A stretch of DNA of 64,000 nucleotides from M3007 sp031373665 (GCA_031373665.1 JANMMZ010000083.1:22952-86951); one strand, 5' to 3'. Positions 34,863-46,400 are shown, counted from the first letter of the stretch. Numbers and translations: made by a program. Notes: generated by a model not told the origin, from the letters alone.

Positions 34863-36971
34863 CTATTCAAAAGTGATTTCACTTGCTTTTGCCATCGCAG
34901 ATTCCGCACCTGAATCATACACAACCTTTGCTGCATAATAATACTTACGGCCTGCCTGTACGCTGCTATCATAGAATGCTGTTTCAGAAGAAGCCAGTTT
35001 GGCAAAAAACTGTAAATAACCATCATTATATGCTCGATACAAATAAATTTGGGCATCTTTTTGTGCTTTGTACTGCCAACTCAACTTAGCCAGCACTTTA
35101 TCTTTATCCTTTTCAACGACAAAGCGTTGGAGTCCATTTCCAGTAGAAGAGGGATAAGACCGCCCTTGATGGGCGGTGCAATAGGGTGATTTTAAACCAT
35201 CATCGTCTATAGCACGTAAGCAGTATTCATAGATCTGGCCATTAATGATGGCTGTATCCACATAGGTGTTCACTTCTTGTTTGAAGGTTCCTAGCAATTT
35301 CCAATCTGTTTCGTTCTTCATTCTGCGGAACAATTCGGATTGAAAAGCATCATGGCTCGGGCTAGAAACCCAGTTGATCTGAATGCGCTTATCGGTGACG
35401 GCTATGTCTTCAATCAAAGGTGCAGCAGGCGGCAAAATATCCGGTTTTTTAACCGTGAACATCTCAGAAAAATCACTTGTATTAAAAGCCTCGTCCATCG
35501 CAACGACCTTATAATAAATATGTTCGCTCAAGGTGTGCAGGTTCAGGTCGTGGATGAAGGTATCTTTGGTCAAGGGCTTGCCGTTGAGTTGAATAAACTC
35601 ATGGTCGGCCGAATTGGCAAAAAACACATTGTAGCCCATGAAATCTTTCTCCGTATTAGGTTTCCAACTCAGTATTAGGTATCCCGTCGAATCAATCGTG
35701 GCCTTCAGCCCGGTAGGCGTGGCAGGCGGGGTAACATCGTCCACATAATAATGCCTTGGAAGAGAGGTAACCGCGTTGCCTGCTGTATCTATGACGGTGA
35801 CTATATAGTAATTCACGCCGCCACGTGCTTGCGCTACTGGATCGGTAAAACTACGCGTCTTGGGATCTAGCATGTCTTTGTGCAAGGGCGTAAATTGCGC
35901 ATCTGCATGGTTGCTATGCCCTACAAAAAAACCTTTGAAAGCATCGCCTTCTTGCGGCATTTTCCAATCAATTTTCAATCCAATGCCTTGTACATAAACA
36001 AATTCTTGTATTTCGGGAAGGGCTGGCGGTGTTCGGTCACGCCCCATTGCCGTAATCATTTTCACGACTGGGTCTGTCTCGCCAAAAGTATTGAAAGGTA
36101 GTATTCTATAAACGAATGGTTTGTAATTGACTCCGATACTATCCAGAAAAACAATGCGATCATCTTCAAGTTTTTCGCTTTCTTTTGTCTTTATTTTGAT
36201 AAACGGTTGGCTGTTTAGGCGACTGAACGTCTTACCGCCATCAGCAGAACGTTCAATAAAATAACCTGAACTAGGATATAGATTTCCGTCATCTGTCCAA
36301 CTAAGTTGAATTTTTTTCTCCATTTCCAATGCTTTAAGATCTGTTACAACTGGTGCACGCCACTTTTCGCTAGGTCTGATGACACAAAATGCCGTGTCAG
36401 GGCCAGCCTCTAAAGGCTGGGCAGTGAATAGGCGATACAGGTAAGAAGCATCTTTTTCTATGGCTTTGTCTTCCAGGCCTAATGCCATCACTTTCGCTAG
36501 GTCGGGTCGCCAGTCAGCCATCAGCATCCCAATGCCATAGAGCATTCCTTGCTGCATTTCAAGCGCGACAATGGTCTCAAATCCACCTTCGCCTGGGATC
36601 GGCATGGCTTGCCCGAATAGGGCTTGTGCTGCGGCTCCTGCGGCGGTGTCTTGGGCTGTAAATTGTGTTTTCCACTGATCCAGTGTTTGTGGTTTGAGCG
36701 GAATGGGCGTGAGCAGTTTGCGGGATTTGAGGTCGGCCACGCCTTTTGTCAAAGTGAAACGCTCTATCCACACGCCATTTGTCGCCATTTGCTGCCACGT
36801 AACATAATCGGTGCCTCCCCAACGCAGGAGATTGGCTTGGCCTTGTCGTTTTCCGAGCATGACCATTTTTTTAGGATTGGGGGCTGTCTGATTTTGATCT
36901 TGTTTCTGTGCATACATAGTCATGACAGAAAAGGTCAAAAACAGAACCAGCATGAAATTTTTCATATTCAC
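34863..36971 (-). CDS. Exported fibronectin type III repeat protein
   Basis: The protein has 702 residues. A signal peptide (MNMKNFMLVLFLTFSVMTMYAQ) precedes an N-terminal domain (about 30-205) of unknown fold. About five fibronectin-III-like modules follow, starting near PVVTDLKALEMEKKIQLSW, PPALPEIQEF, PPATPTGLKATIDSTGYLIL, PPAAPLIEDIAV and NGLQRFVVEKDKDKV. Each has the W/Y core and the DxxFxGYxVF(F/R) strand. No sorting domain is visible. The gene is preceded at 37018-37086 by a conserved promoter and direct-repeat element shared with the giant gene upstream. It probably forms an extended cell-envelope scaffold with its neighbours. Confidence 0.82.
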   Translation of the reverse strand: MNMKNFMLVLFLTFSVMTMYAQKQDQNQTAPNPKKMVMLGKRQGQANLLRWGGTDYVTWQQMATNGVWIERFTLTKGVADLKSRKLLTPIPLKPQTLDQWKTQFTAQDTAAGAAAQALFGQAMPIPGEGGFETIVALEMQQGMLYGIGMLMADWRPDLAKVMALGLEDKAIEKDASYLYRLFTAQPLEAGPDTAFCVIRPSEKWRAPVVTDLKALEMEKKIQLSWTDDGNLYPSSGYFIERSADGGKTFSRLNSQPFIKIKTKESEKLEDDRIVFLDSIGVNYKPFVYRILPFNTFGETDPVVKMITAMGRDRTPPALPEIQEFVYVQGIGLKIDWKMPQEGDAFKGFFVGHSNHADAQFTPLHKDMLDPKTRSFTDPVAQARGGVNYYIVTVIDTAGNAVTSLPRHYYVDDVTPPATPTGLKATIDSTGYLILSWKPNTEKDFMGYNVFFANSADHEFIQLNGKPLTKDTFIHDLNLHTLSEHIYYKVVAMDEAFNTSDFSEMFTVKKPDILPPAAPLIEDIAVTDKRIQINWVSSPSHDAFQSELFRRMKNETDWKLLGTFKQEVNTYVDTAIINGQIYEYCLRAIDDDGLKSPYCTAHQGRSYPSSTGNGLQRFVVEKDKDKVLAKLSWQYKAQKDAQIYLYRAYNDGYLQFFAKLASSETAFYDSSVQAGRKYYYAAKVVYDSGAESAMAKASEITFE

Positions 36972-37017
36972 AATATTTAGATAATATTAAATTTGTTGAC
37001 TTATTTTTTTGATGACA

Positions 37018-37086
37018 CAAAGGTCGGGGGGATAAAGGAGGGAAGAGATAAAGCACTTTTTAAAAAGGATAAAAAAGTGTAAAAAG
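37018..37086 (-). promoter_or_regulatory. Conserved promoter and direct-repeat operator of the fibronectin-III gene
   Basis: Minus strand: direct repeats TTTTACACTT and TTTTATCCTT (37062-37086), then a CTTTATCTCT block, then GACCTTTG (37018-37025) at the -7 position. The same three parts, with the same 36 bases between repeats and -7 element, occur at 43074-43140. The ATG is 47 bases further. Confidence 0.55.
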
Positions 37087-37120
37087 AAAGCCGCTCCAGA
37101 AAATTCTCCGAAGCGGCTTT
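37087..37120 (-). terminator. Terminator of the giant secreted-protein gene
   Basis: A 9-bp stem AAAGCCGCT / AGCGGCTTT (37087-37095 with 37112-37120), followed on the minus strand by CTTTTT, just after the stop of the giant gene. Confidence 0.8.
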
Positions 37121-37127
37121 GCTATAT

Positions 37128-40100
37128 TTAGTAAGGGATCAACGCGCTATTTAAAATGATACTGTTTCCGGTTGTTCCTGGAACTTTTTGGTACTTAGCA
37201 AAGTACGGGTAGGATTTATTCTTTTTCACTTTAAAGATTAGATTATCCGGATCATCATATTGAAAGAATTTGCCTCTAATCTCCTCTCCGCATACCCCCA
37301 TATTACCATGACTTGCAAGGTAGTCTGCAAAATCTTCCCGCGCATAATGGCTCATGTGTATGTAATCCCACATGATGGTCATGGCGTTGTCTGCACTCGG
37401 AGCCGGTGGATTAATGGGCATGTTTCCGCCCCCGCCTTGAATCGAAAAATTGGCGATGTTATTGTTCCCTCCATTTCCGTATGCCTGCGTAACTTCCGCC
37501 ATGGTGAGTGATGTGGCACCATTTCCGATGTAACTAAAGCCCACGGCATTTTCGACCCCTTTCAAATCACTGAAAGATTTTTCGCTTAATGCAACGCTAT
37601 TGCCCGGATAATCTTTGGCCTGTGGTTGATTCCTTGGACCACATCCGGCCATTTGACCTGCAAAGTCATAGCCCCAGCCAGGTTCGCCCGGAATACAGTT
37701 GCCAAATCCATTCTGGAGTTTCCGCACATAGGAATAAAAAGATGCATTGACCACGTCATAAGGGTCATCATTGGTAGCAATTCCAGCCTCCAAATTCAAG
37801 TTTATCAAAGGTGGAATAAATGCTTCTTTTGAACCTACCATGTACTTATAAGGTCGAAGATCGTATTTGCCCCAAGGCTCATCTCCTTTATATCCAGCAA
37901 TCAACCTGCGCGAATAGTCGTTGTCTCCCACTGCTACACTCGTTTTATTGTACAGATTCCATTTTTGTCGAATACTAGAGTGTTTACTGGTGCGGAAAAA
38001 CAATCGGTACAATTCGTGCTCCATATTGCCGACCAAAACAGTCGTTCCTTCAATCTTGCTCGATTGCTTCGAGGTGTTCAAGTATGAAGAACCCTCCTTA
38101 TAACTGGAATTAGAAGTCGTCGTCACAATCTTGCTGCCACTGGCTGTATTTGCCAGCCATTGACTCGGGTTTTTCACGAGTTTTGCCAAAAACTGCAACA
38201 TATAAATTTTTTGATTCATCAATGCTGGGATGGTAAAATTTACGCGTTTTTCTGACGCATTGTATTGCAAAGGCGTTTCTGCTACCACATGAAGCCCATT
38301 TTCAATACGGGTAAATTTTGCAACGAACTGATAGACATAGGCATTGTTGTCTGGTTTTTGATCAAACAAGTCTATTTGCTTTTCCAGTTGAACCACCCCT
38401 GTTGTTACATCATCTCTATAGAAAAAACGCTGGTTTCGATGTGGATAGGTGAAGGCTATGTTTTCATCCACAAATTTGTCTGGTTTGTTGCCCGTTTGAA
38501 ATTTTCGAGTCATTACCTCCAAATATTTATCCTTCCCGTTTTTATCAGTGATGACGATCCATTTGCCACCCTCTAAACGTTCACCGGATACGCGTGCTGT
38601 CACGGTGTATTCGCTGCGCGGCTCAAAGGCATCATCTGAAGTGTATTGCGCCAGACGGGGTTTCACCAATTCAGGCGTGCCTGCGAAATTAGTTGGATTG
38701 GGCAAAGCCGATACTTTCCCACTTTTAACGGTTCCGGTGCGTGTTACTTTTACATCGTGCAGATTGAAACGATAGTAATAGATTTTTTCGCCGTCTTCAC
38801 TGTATGTTTTTACGCTTACAGTTTTACCCATATCGGCATTAAATGCGATCTCTGGCACACTGAAAATACTGGCTTTGTTTTCTTTGGGCGCAATGTCTGC
38901 TATGATGGTCAATCCACCGAAAGGATTGCTCGAACTTTGGTCGCAAATTTCTCCTACTTTGAAATGGATATGAAAATCTCCTTTGGCTAGGCCATTGAAA
39001 ATTTCAAAACCGCCCGCCACTTCTCCGATTACCCAAGTCGGATTGGGCAAACCTGCAGCCAGTCCAGCATAGAGGTACGCAGAGAAAATTTCAAATCTTG
39101 CTTTTAAAAACCATACATTTATGTCTATGCCGACAGCCGCATCAAAACCGGCGTACATTTGGCCTGTTGCATAAAAACCATTGATGCCCGGATTGGGATT
39201 GTCGGCACAAGTGAGGGATTTTGCATCCATTACAAACACGTCAAAACCTACCTGCAATTTCAAATCCGCATAGAAAATAAGAAACTTAAAATTTCGATCA
39301 AATTTAAAGTCCAATCCAAACCCAAACCCGGAGACATCGCCATCTGATACCCGCGTATGCTTGAAATAAGGCAAATGAGCCAAAAATTCATCAGGCAGTT
39401 GCGGCGGCCCAGGAATTTGATTCCCAATCATCAAATATCCACCAAACTCAATTGCACTCAGGATTGCGATATTAACCCGATGATCCGGTTCACCAAGTAG
39501 CACCCACCATTTGCCGCCTTCGCCTTCCATGCCCGCACTTTCGACGTGGATGCTGAGCGATCCGCCGCCCGATAGCACTGGTTTCATGTTGATATCTAAC
39601 TGAAAAGTAGCATCAAAATAACGCTGACCGCCGTCTTGTTTATATTCTATGGTGCCTTTACCATGTACTTTGGGGTTCTTCCGATCCACTACATCGCACA
39701 TGAAATAAGCATCTACCCCCAATTTAATCATCTGGAGGCTGCCATTTCCGCCAATTTTGGCTTCTAAAAAAATGTCTCCGTTGAAAGGCCGTGCAGATGG
39801 GAATGTCCCGATCACGACGGATGCCTTGAAACCAAAAGCAGTGCCCGAATCAGGATTATACTTGGTGCCAGAATAGGTTGTGCCCACAGCCCCGACCGTA
39901 AAGGGTTTGTTGACGATTGCACCTTCTTTTTTGAACGACTCCACGCTGGGCAGGGTCTCTTTAACTGGCGACATGTGATAATAAGCACCGCCTCCAAATC
40001 CATACAAAGCGAAGGCGGGGCCGACTGCGATGCCTGGCGTGAACTTCACATTGGCATCCACATACCAATATTTGTACCCATCTACCCTGCCAAACTGTAC

Positions 40101-43034
40101 CGTCGCATCGGCAGAAAAGGTAGGCTTGAAGGTGACGGCAAAATGCCCCCGGAAGCCTTTTCCATAGACCGGATCTGAACCATCGTAAAAATCAACCTTG
40201 CCATTGATGGTTACAACGGACATAGTGGCCTGTACGGCGATACTGTTCAACCGAGTTTTTTCATATCTCCATTGAAGCCCATTGTCTTGTTTTAATTTGG
40301 AATGGATGGTCAGGTTAGAAAACCCTGATATGCCGTTTCCACCTTCGTGGAGGGTAATCATAAACCCAAAACTCAGGTTGCACGTGTCGTTTTTTGAAAG
40401 AAGTTTCACGCCCACCAAATCCTTGAATTCGGGTGGTGCTTTATCGGGGTTGAAAGAAATATTAAATCCATTCAACTTTTTTTGAGGGCTTTCCAAGGAA
40501 AATTCCTCGCAGGCCAGAAAAGGGCCGACATTGGAAATTTTTAAGTGAGAAAACTTCATATCGGGTATTTGCAAATTAACACTGGCCAAATCCTTAAACT
40601 CGCCATCTATGGTAATTTTGCCCGTAAAGTCTGTTTGGCAGATCACTTCTTGTCCTTGAGCGGTGATGGAAATGGACGACCCAGCCTCAAGGTGCATTTG
40701 TGCAATCCACATTTTTACATCCAAATCATCCACGATGGTGATACCGAACTCGGTTTTTAGTTCATCTCCAATGCTACTAAGCGCACAGTGATACCCAACC
40801 CCGGTCTCACTTATGGGGGTTCTGATCACGCCATCAAAACTGCTGCCTGTCAAGGAGTTATTGACAAAAGCAAGCGCCAACTTGTCAATAGAGAACACCC
40901 AGCCCCCCACGTTGCCGTCCTTGATGCCAAACAATGGTGCTACCGACACTTTTCCCGTAAATCCCTGCTTGTTGATGATGCAATCTTTCATCGCAACTTC
41001 CACTGATTTGTTGGCGCGTTTGAGGTAGCCGGGAAGCGTGGCATTGATTTGTTTGAAATAAAATCCACGCCAAGTATTGTCTTTGTTGCCCTCATAACCA
41101 GCGGGAAATTTCATCCCATTCGGGTTTTTGAAGTCTGAAAAATCAACGGTAACATCTTGAAAGTTAAAGTCCAAATTCTTAACACCCGTCACATAAAAAG
41201 GATCCAGTGACACCTGCCCAACCATATCGCCCCAAACCGCTGCATTGATAGCAAAACGTCCTAAAACCTTGTCTTGTCCTTCTTTTAAAGGCATCAGCAT
41301 TTGGCTACTAAAAGCAAATTCGCCTTCAATCTGCATTTCCTGATAGCCTTCACAGTCCCACTTAATATAGGTACCGCCCTGTGTTCCATTTCCTTTTACA
41401 GTTAGTTCTATTTTTTCACCAAATGGCAAGGTCAATTTATCGCCCACCATGTGCAGTTCTTCGATGGTCTGGCCCGTCAATCCTGTGGGATGAAAGCAAA
41501 TGCCTTTGGCACCAAAACCAAGGGTTGAGTTGTTTTCGGGTATTTTTACCGACATGAAAGCATTAAACCTTGCTCCAGTGGGCTTGAACTCAATGGCCGT
41601 GATGTTGATGAGTTGCAATTGTTGCATTTTCTCCGACATCATTGCAAATGGTAACTTGGCATCCGTTCCGAGCGAATCTTTGACGTATTTTTTGGCGTTT
41701 TCTACATTGTCGTTGATCGTTTTAATCATACCGGGCGTTACACCTTCCATACCATTGGAATAACTTTTGCAGGCTTCCGCCACATTAGAACCAAGGTCGT
41801 AGAGGGCGGTTGCCGTTCCGGCAATGGCATTTCCTTGTGCATTGACTTCGAGGTTTTTTATTTCGACCGCGATTCGGCCTTTGAACATGGGGATATATAC
41901 GCGACCCGTGCCGTTTATTTTAGTACCAGCCCAATTCATGGTCACAATTTCTACTTTGAAATGTCCCATGACAACAGTCGAACCAGGCACGATACCTGTA
42001 GCAACGGCAGGGCCTTGTGGCAATGCGGGGTTGCATTCAAGGGGGGTACAAGGTGGGGCGTAATTCATCTGGGGGTTAATCGGGTTCTGTAACCCGTCCA
42101 AGACAAGACCGCCACCACTGGGTGGATCCGGATTAGGGGCATCTGCCAAATCCCCTGGCCCATTTATAGTTGTAGTACCATAGGTAAATGACCACACTTC
42201 ACTCTTGCCTCCATTTTTGAATGAAATAGATTGAGTTGGATCATAAGCCGTCACGCGCCAAGCATATCGGCGCCCTTTCACAAGCGCGGGCTTAGCCAAA
42301 TCATAGGCCAGCGATACACTGAAAATATTTTCTTGCTTAAAAAACGGCAATACGGCTGGGGTTTGGAAGGCATCATTAGGGTTAGCCAAGTTATTGTACG
42401 TCATATCCACCAATTCGAACCGATACCGTGTTTTGCCCGGAATACCAGACGGAGTCCAGTTAAATAACTGAAACTGAGGGGTTTGAGGCGTACAGACGCT
42501 GTTATCCATAGGCCAAGCCAGTATCGGAGGATCGTACCACGTAATAAACATTGGCGAACAACCAGTCATATCAGGCGACAAGGGTAGGCTGCTAAGATAA
42601 CCGAAGGCTTTGACACAAATGGTGTACATGCCTTCGGGCAACTGCTCTGTCTGTACCAATTGATTGATAGAAACACCAGAGACATCTAGGTCGTTCTCAG
42701 TCAAATTCTTGTTGAGATTTCGCAATTGAGCACCGGTGAGTGTCAACGTCTGTCCTCCCGTTAGCAACAACGGTACTGATGGCTGAAACCCAGGTTTAGT
42801 TATGATTTTAATACCATTCGTCCCCTCTATGGTAGCCAAAAGTTTGACTTGTACCGGAGCAGCCGACTGGTTGGTAACAGTCAGGATAACCTGTCCGTTA
42901 AATTTAAGAATGTCTTCCAAGTGAACTGGATAGGGAGGTGCTACACTGAGCGAAACATTGACTTGGGCAAATAGCCCTTGCCAAGTAAAGATGAACAATA
43001 GTGTAAACCTCAAAGACGAAATCATTTTTTGCAT
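37128..43034 (-). CDS. Giant secreted protein (about 1970 residues), TANFOR-like N-terminus
   Basis: I take the ATG at 43034 as start because the -7 element (43074-43081) overlaps an upstream in-frame ATG at 43076; this gives 1968 residues with a signal peptide ending GLFAQ. The first 250 residues (VSLSVAPPYPVHLEDIL, QLPEGMYTICVKAFGY, GCSPMFITWYDPPILAWPM, KGRRYAWRVTAYDP) resemble the TANFOR-type domain of Bacteroidota surface proteins. Residues about 350-1400 are a long beta-rich region with glycine-rich turns (YGFGGGAYYHMSP, GYLMIGNQIPGPPQLPDE), perhaps a beta-helix. The C-terminal part has extended strands and a domain ending FAKYQKVPGTTGNS. No sorting domain is visible. It is the core of the locus; an adhesin or exoskeleton role is inferred only. 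Confidence 0.8.
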   Translation of the reverse strand: MQKMISSLRFTLLFIFTWQGLFAQVNVSLSVAPPYPVHLEDILKFNGQVILTVTNQSAAPVQVKLLATIEGTNGIKIITKPGFQPSVPLLLTGGQTLTLTGAQLRNLNKNLTENDLDVSGVSINQLVQTEQLPEGMYTICVKAFGYLSSLPLSPDMTGCSPMFITWYDPPILAWPMDNSVCTPQTPQFQLFNWTPSGIPGKTRYRFELVDMTYNNLANPNDAFQTPAVLPFFKQENIFSVSLAYDLAKPALVKGRRYAWRVTAYDPTQSISFKNGGKSEVWSFTYGTTTINGPGDLADAPNPDPPSGGGLVLDGLQNPINPQMNYAPPCTPLECNPALPQGPAVATGIVPGSTVVMGHFKVEIVTMNWAGTKINGTGRVYIPMFKGRIAVEIKNLEVNAQGNAIAGTATALYDLGSNVAEACKSYSNGMEGVTPGMIKTINDNVENAKKYVKDSLGTDAKLPFAMMSEKMQQLQLINITAIEFKPTGARFNAFMSVKIPENNSTLGFGAKGICFHPTGLTGQTIEELHMVGDKLTLPFGEKIELTVKGNGTQGGTYIKWDCEGYQEMQIEGEFAFSSQMLMPLKEGQDKVLGRFAINAAVWGDMVGQVSLDPFYVTGVKNLDFNFQDVTVDFSDFKNPNGMKFPAGYEGNKDNTWRGFYFKQINATLPGYLKRANKSVEVAMKDCIINKQGFTGKVSVAPLFGIKDGNVGGWVFSIDKLALAFVNNSLTGSSFDGVIRTPISETGVGYHCALSSIGDELKTEFGITIVDDLDVKMWIAQMHLEAGSSISITAQGQEVICQTDFTGKITIDGEFKDLASVNLQIPDMKFSHLKISNVGPFLACEEFSLESPQKKLNGFNISFNPDKAPPEFKDLVGVKLLSKNDTCNLSFGFMITLHEGGNGISGFSNLTIHSKLKQDNGLQWRYEKTRLNSIAVQATMSVVTINGKVDFYDGSDPVYGKGFRGHFAVTFKPTFSADATVQFGRVDGYKYWYVDANVKFTPGIAVGPAFALYGFGGGAYYHMSPVKETLPSVESFKKEGAIVNKPFTVGAVGTTYSGTKYNPDSGTAFGFKASVVIGTFPSARPFNGDIFLEAKIGGNGSLQMIKLGVDAYFMCDVVDRKNPKVHGKGTIEYKQDGGQRYFDATFQLDINMKPVLSGGGSLSIHVESAGMEGEGGKWWVLLGEPDHRVNIAILSAIEFGGYLMIGNQIPGPPQLPDEFLAHLPYFKHTRVSDGDVSGFGFGLDFKFDRNFKFLIFYADLKLQVGFDVFVMDAKSLTCADNPNPGINGFYATGQMYAGFDAAVGIDINVWFLKARFEIFSAYLYAGLAAGLPNPTWVIGEVAGGFEIFNGLAKGDFHIHFKVGEICDQSSSNPFGGLTIIADIAPKENKASIFSVPEIAFNADMGKTVSVKTYSEDGEKIYYYRFNLHDVKVTRTGTVKSGKVSALPNPTNFAGTPELVKPRLAQYTSDDAFEPRSEYTVTARVSGERLEGGKWIVITDKNGKDKYLEVMTRKFQTGNKPDKFVDENIAFTYPHRNQRFFYRDDVTTGVVQLEKQIDLFDQKPDNNAYVYQFVAKFTRIENGLHVVAETPLQYNASEKRVNFTIPALMNQKIYMLQFLAKLVKNPSQWLANTASGSKIVTTTSNSSYKEGSSYLNTSKQSSKIEGTTVLVGNMEHELYRLFFRTSKHSSIRQKWNLYNKTSVAVGDNDYSRRLIAGYKGDEPWGKYDLRPYKYMVGSKEAFIPPLINLNLEAGIATNDDPYDVVNASFYSYVRKLQNGFGNCIPGEPGWGYDFAGQMAGCGPRNQPQAKDYPGNSVALSEKSFSDLKGVENAVGFSYIGNGATSLTMAEVTQAYGNGGNNNIANFSIQGGGGNMPINPPAPSADNAMTIMWDYIHMSHYAREDFADYLASHGNMGVCGEEIRGKFFQYDDPDNLIFKVKKNKSYPYFAKYQKVPGTTGNSIILNSALIPY

Positions 43035-43073
43035 GACCTTTTTTTGTAGTTTTATCTTAAAAAAATAATACCA

Positions 43074-43140
43074 CAAAGGTCTCGAGTTGCACGGGAGGAA
43101 GAGATAAAGGAAAATTCAAAAAGGGTAAAAAAGGGTAAAA
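43074..43140 (-). promoter_or_regulatory. Conserved promoter and direct-repeat operator of the giant gene
   Basis: Minus strand: TTTTACCCTT twice in a row (43118-43140), CTTTATCTC (43101-43109) about 20 bases before the -7 element, then GACCTTTG (43074-43081). It matches the element at 37018-37086 in sequence, order and spacing. Confidence 0.6.
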
Positions 43141-43449
43141 TTATAAGATCTCCTTCAAAATATTGGCGATTATCACTTCCAATGTTGCCAGCCGGGCGGG
43201 AGTTTCAAAGGAGTCTGGTTCATTTTCCAAGGTTTCGCATAGACTTACAGCTTCGCTTACTCCAAGGTAATGGCACTGGCTTTTGATGTTGTGTGCTAAT
43301 ATGGATGCATTTCCAAAATCGCCTTCTCCAACTGCTGTTTGGAGCGCATCGAACTGTGCTGGTACTTGATCCTTAAAAATCTGTAGTACACGCGCAACAA
43401 AAGCCTCGTTCTGGTCAAAAAGTTCAAGTAATAGGCTGCGATTGATCAT
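43141..43449 (-). CDS. Histidine phosphotransfer (Hpt) protein
   Basis: A free-standing Hpt domain of 102 residues. The phospho-accepting His53 lies in AHNIKSQCHYLG, the classical HxxKSxxxxxG motif; the rest is a four-helix bundle. It overlaps the end of the hybrid kinase gene by four bases (ATGA type), so the two are made together. It should take phosphate from the kinase receiver domain (D1136) and pass it to a separate response regulator. The OmpR-type regulator at 31055 is the only one in the window. The giant gene begins about 107 bases downstream, with the shared operator in between. Confidence 0.92.
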   Translation of the reverse strand: MINRSLLLELFDQNEAFVARVLQIFKDQVPAQFDALQTAVGEGDFGNASILAHNIKSQCHYLGVSEAVSLCETLENEPDSFETPARLATLEVIIANILKEIL

Positions 43450-46400
43450 CTTTTTTTCTCTATGGCTTGTTGCATAGCCGACAAAAGTTCATCAGCCTGA
43501 ATAGGTTTAGTGACCCAGTAGTCCATTCCTGCTTGTGTGCATTTTTCAAGTTCATCTGGAATGGCATTGGCGGTAAGCCCCACAATTGGAATGTTTCTAC
43601 TAGGGTGGTCAAGTGAAAAAGCCCGAATCCTTCTGGTGGCTTCCAATCCATCCATAACTGGCATTTTCACATCCATAAGTATCAGGTCAAAAGTGTTAGA
43701 CACTAGTTTGTCTAGCGCGATTTGGCCATTTTCAGCGACTTCAATCTGAATGCCTTCTACTTTTGTAGTCAGTAATTCTAGTGCCAACAGTTGATTAAAA
43801 TAGGTGTCCTCAACCAATAACACAGTGATATTTTGCAATTTAGACAGATCCAATTTATTGACGATCCTTTTAGCATTTTCATCCTCTTCTGGAAGCAGAA
43901 AATCTAACCAGAATGAAACACTCGTTCCTTGACCAACTTGGCTTGTCAAAATTATTCCTCCTCCTTGCTGTTCTACCAATTGTTTGGCAATACTTAAACC
44001 CAATCCCGTTCCTCCTTTGGCCGTTGCATCGCCTGCATGAAGTTGGTTAAATCGTTCAAATACTTGCGTTTGCTTATCCATTGGAATACCTGTTCCAGTA
44101 TCGGTTACGACAAACTGAATCTTGACGGGGCTCTCATCCGTCCCTACCCTACTCACGGTCAGCATCACTTTGCCGCTGTCGGTAAACTTAATGGCATTGC
44201 CAATCAGGTTGGTCAATATCTGTGTCAGTCGTACGGCATCTCCAATCAAAGGTGACGGTACATTTTTTTCTATATTGATACTGAACCCAATCCCTTTTTC
44301 TTCTGCATAAAAAGCGAAAGGCTCTTGAACATGGAGATTGATTACTTCAAACAAATCAAATGGTTCAGCATGAAAAGTAAATTGTCCTGATTCGATTTTT
44401 GAATAATCTAAAATGTCATTGACAATTCTAAGCAGGTCTTCCGAGGAATGCCGAATAGCATTCATAAACTTCTTTTGCCTTATATCAAGCGTTGATTCAT
44501 CCAACAATCGGCTTAACCCAAGAATAGCATTCATGGGTGTACGTATTTCGTGGCTCATATTGGCCAGAAACTGAGATTTGTAGCGCGCACTTTGTTCGGC
44601 AATTGTTTTTTCCTCCAACAAGCGTCTCTGTTGCAAGCGATTGTATAAAACACCATATAGAATAGCAGAAACAATCATAATGATCAAAAATCGGAACCAA
44701 CTCGTTTGCCAAAAATATGGATTGATAATAAATCGTATCATTTCCTTTGGCTCACTCCAAACACCATCCGGGTTGGCAGCGCGTAGCAAAAACCGGTATC
44801 CACCAGAGGTTAAATTGGTATAGCCTACCCTTCTTAAATCGCTGGGGCAATTCACCCAACCAGTATCATATCCCAGTAGTTGATATTGGTATCGAATAAA
44901 ATTAGGAGAAGAGAGATGAATGCCTACAAACTCAAAAGCAATGGCATTATCGGCTGCGTTCAACACTATTTCTTTGGTAAATTCCGCCTGAATATCTTGG
45001 CGTTTGTTGTTCACTATAACGCTCGTTAAAACCAATTCAGGGGGAATACTATCTCTTCGCATATGTAATGGATTAAACACAACCAATCCATCCATTGCAA
45101 AATAATAAAACGACCCACCGGTGCTTTGGTGTAGTGCTTTTCGAATATGTGGACGGGTTGATACAGCATTCATGATGTCACAATAAACCATCTCGTAAGT
45201 CTGAGGGTGCATACGCACCAAAAAAGGATTGTTAAAGCCAATCCAAATATAACCTTCGTCATCTATCTCCAGAGCCGTCAAACTATTATCCGGAAGCCCG
45301 TTTCGACTCGTAAACGCCGTATAGTTAAATGTCCCCGCTGCTGATCGCAAAATTTTAGCAAGCCCCCCCAGATAGGCCACCCAAAGCGTGCCTTGATGAT
45401 CTACCGCAATATCCAAAATTTCTCCTATAATCAAGGAGTCACTGGAAATATAATGGCGATCCAGCATTGTAAACTGCTCTGTACGCCTATCAAAATACGC
45501 AATTCCTCCTATCATCTGACACCAAAGTCCCCCTTTGCCATCATCTGCGATTTCATTGATTGTACGATTTTGATTCACAAAAGCAGTGGGTTGAAAATAT
45601 TTTTTTACCCCTGTTTTACGCTGTATTTGCCACAATCCATCTGCTGTTCCGACCCACATCAAATCCTTATTATCCCGATCATAACACTGTGTCTGAATCG
45701 CCTTTCCGTTGAAACAAGTGTCGGATAACACCATCTTGAATTTTTTTTGCATCGGATTCCATACCCCCAGCCCGCCATTAGCCCAACTTACACAAATATC
45801 CCCTTCTGGTGTTTTTCCAGCATAATTTGAAAACGACAAAAGCCTTTTCCCTGCTGGCAAAGCAATCAATTCCGGCTCAGTCCCTAACTTGTTGGCATAA
45901 TGCAATTGAACTCCATTGTATAGCAGTAAGCCTCCCAATGCATCATTGATGGCCCAACAAATCTGGTTGGCTCGTTCATCTCGCCCTTGCACAACTTGAT
46001 ATAACTGAAAACTGGGGGGCTTAATGTTTGTTTTTCGCAATCCAGACTTTGTACTTAACCAAAGATTGCCCAAACGATCAAGACAAATTGCACCTACTAC
46101 GCCCGGAAAAAGTCCTTGACTTTTATCAGGCGAGTAGAAATGCTCCACCGTTTTTGTTGACGGTATCCAGTGTATTACTCCCAAACCGCCCGAAAGCCAT
46201 AATGAAGCATCGGGGCCTTCTTCTATGTCTGTGAAACGATAATTTGATATAGAATCTGGCAACCCCGATGGTGCAAATGTTTGGCTTTCTGGAAAATATT
46301 GAAACAAACCAGATTCTGTGGCCACCCAGAACAGCCCTTTTTGTGTCTGAAAAATTTTTTTACAATCCGGTTTATTAGTAATGGATACAGGGAATAGATC

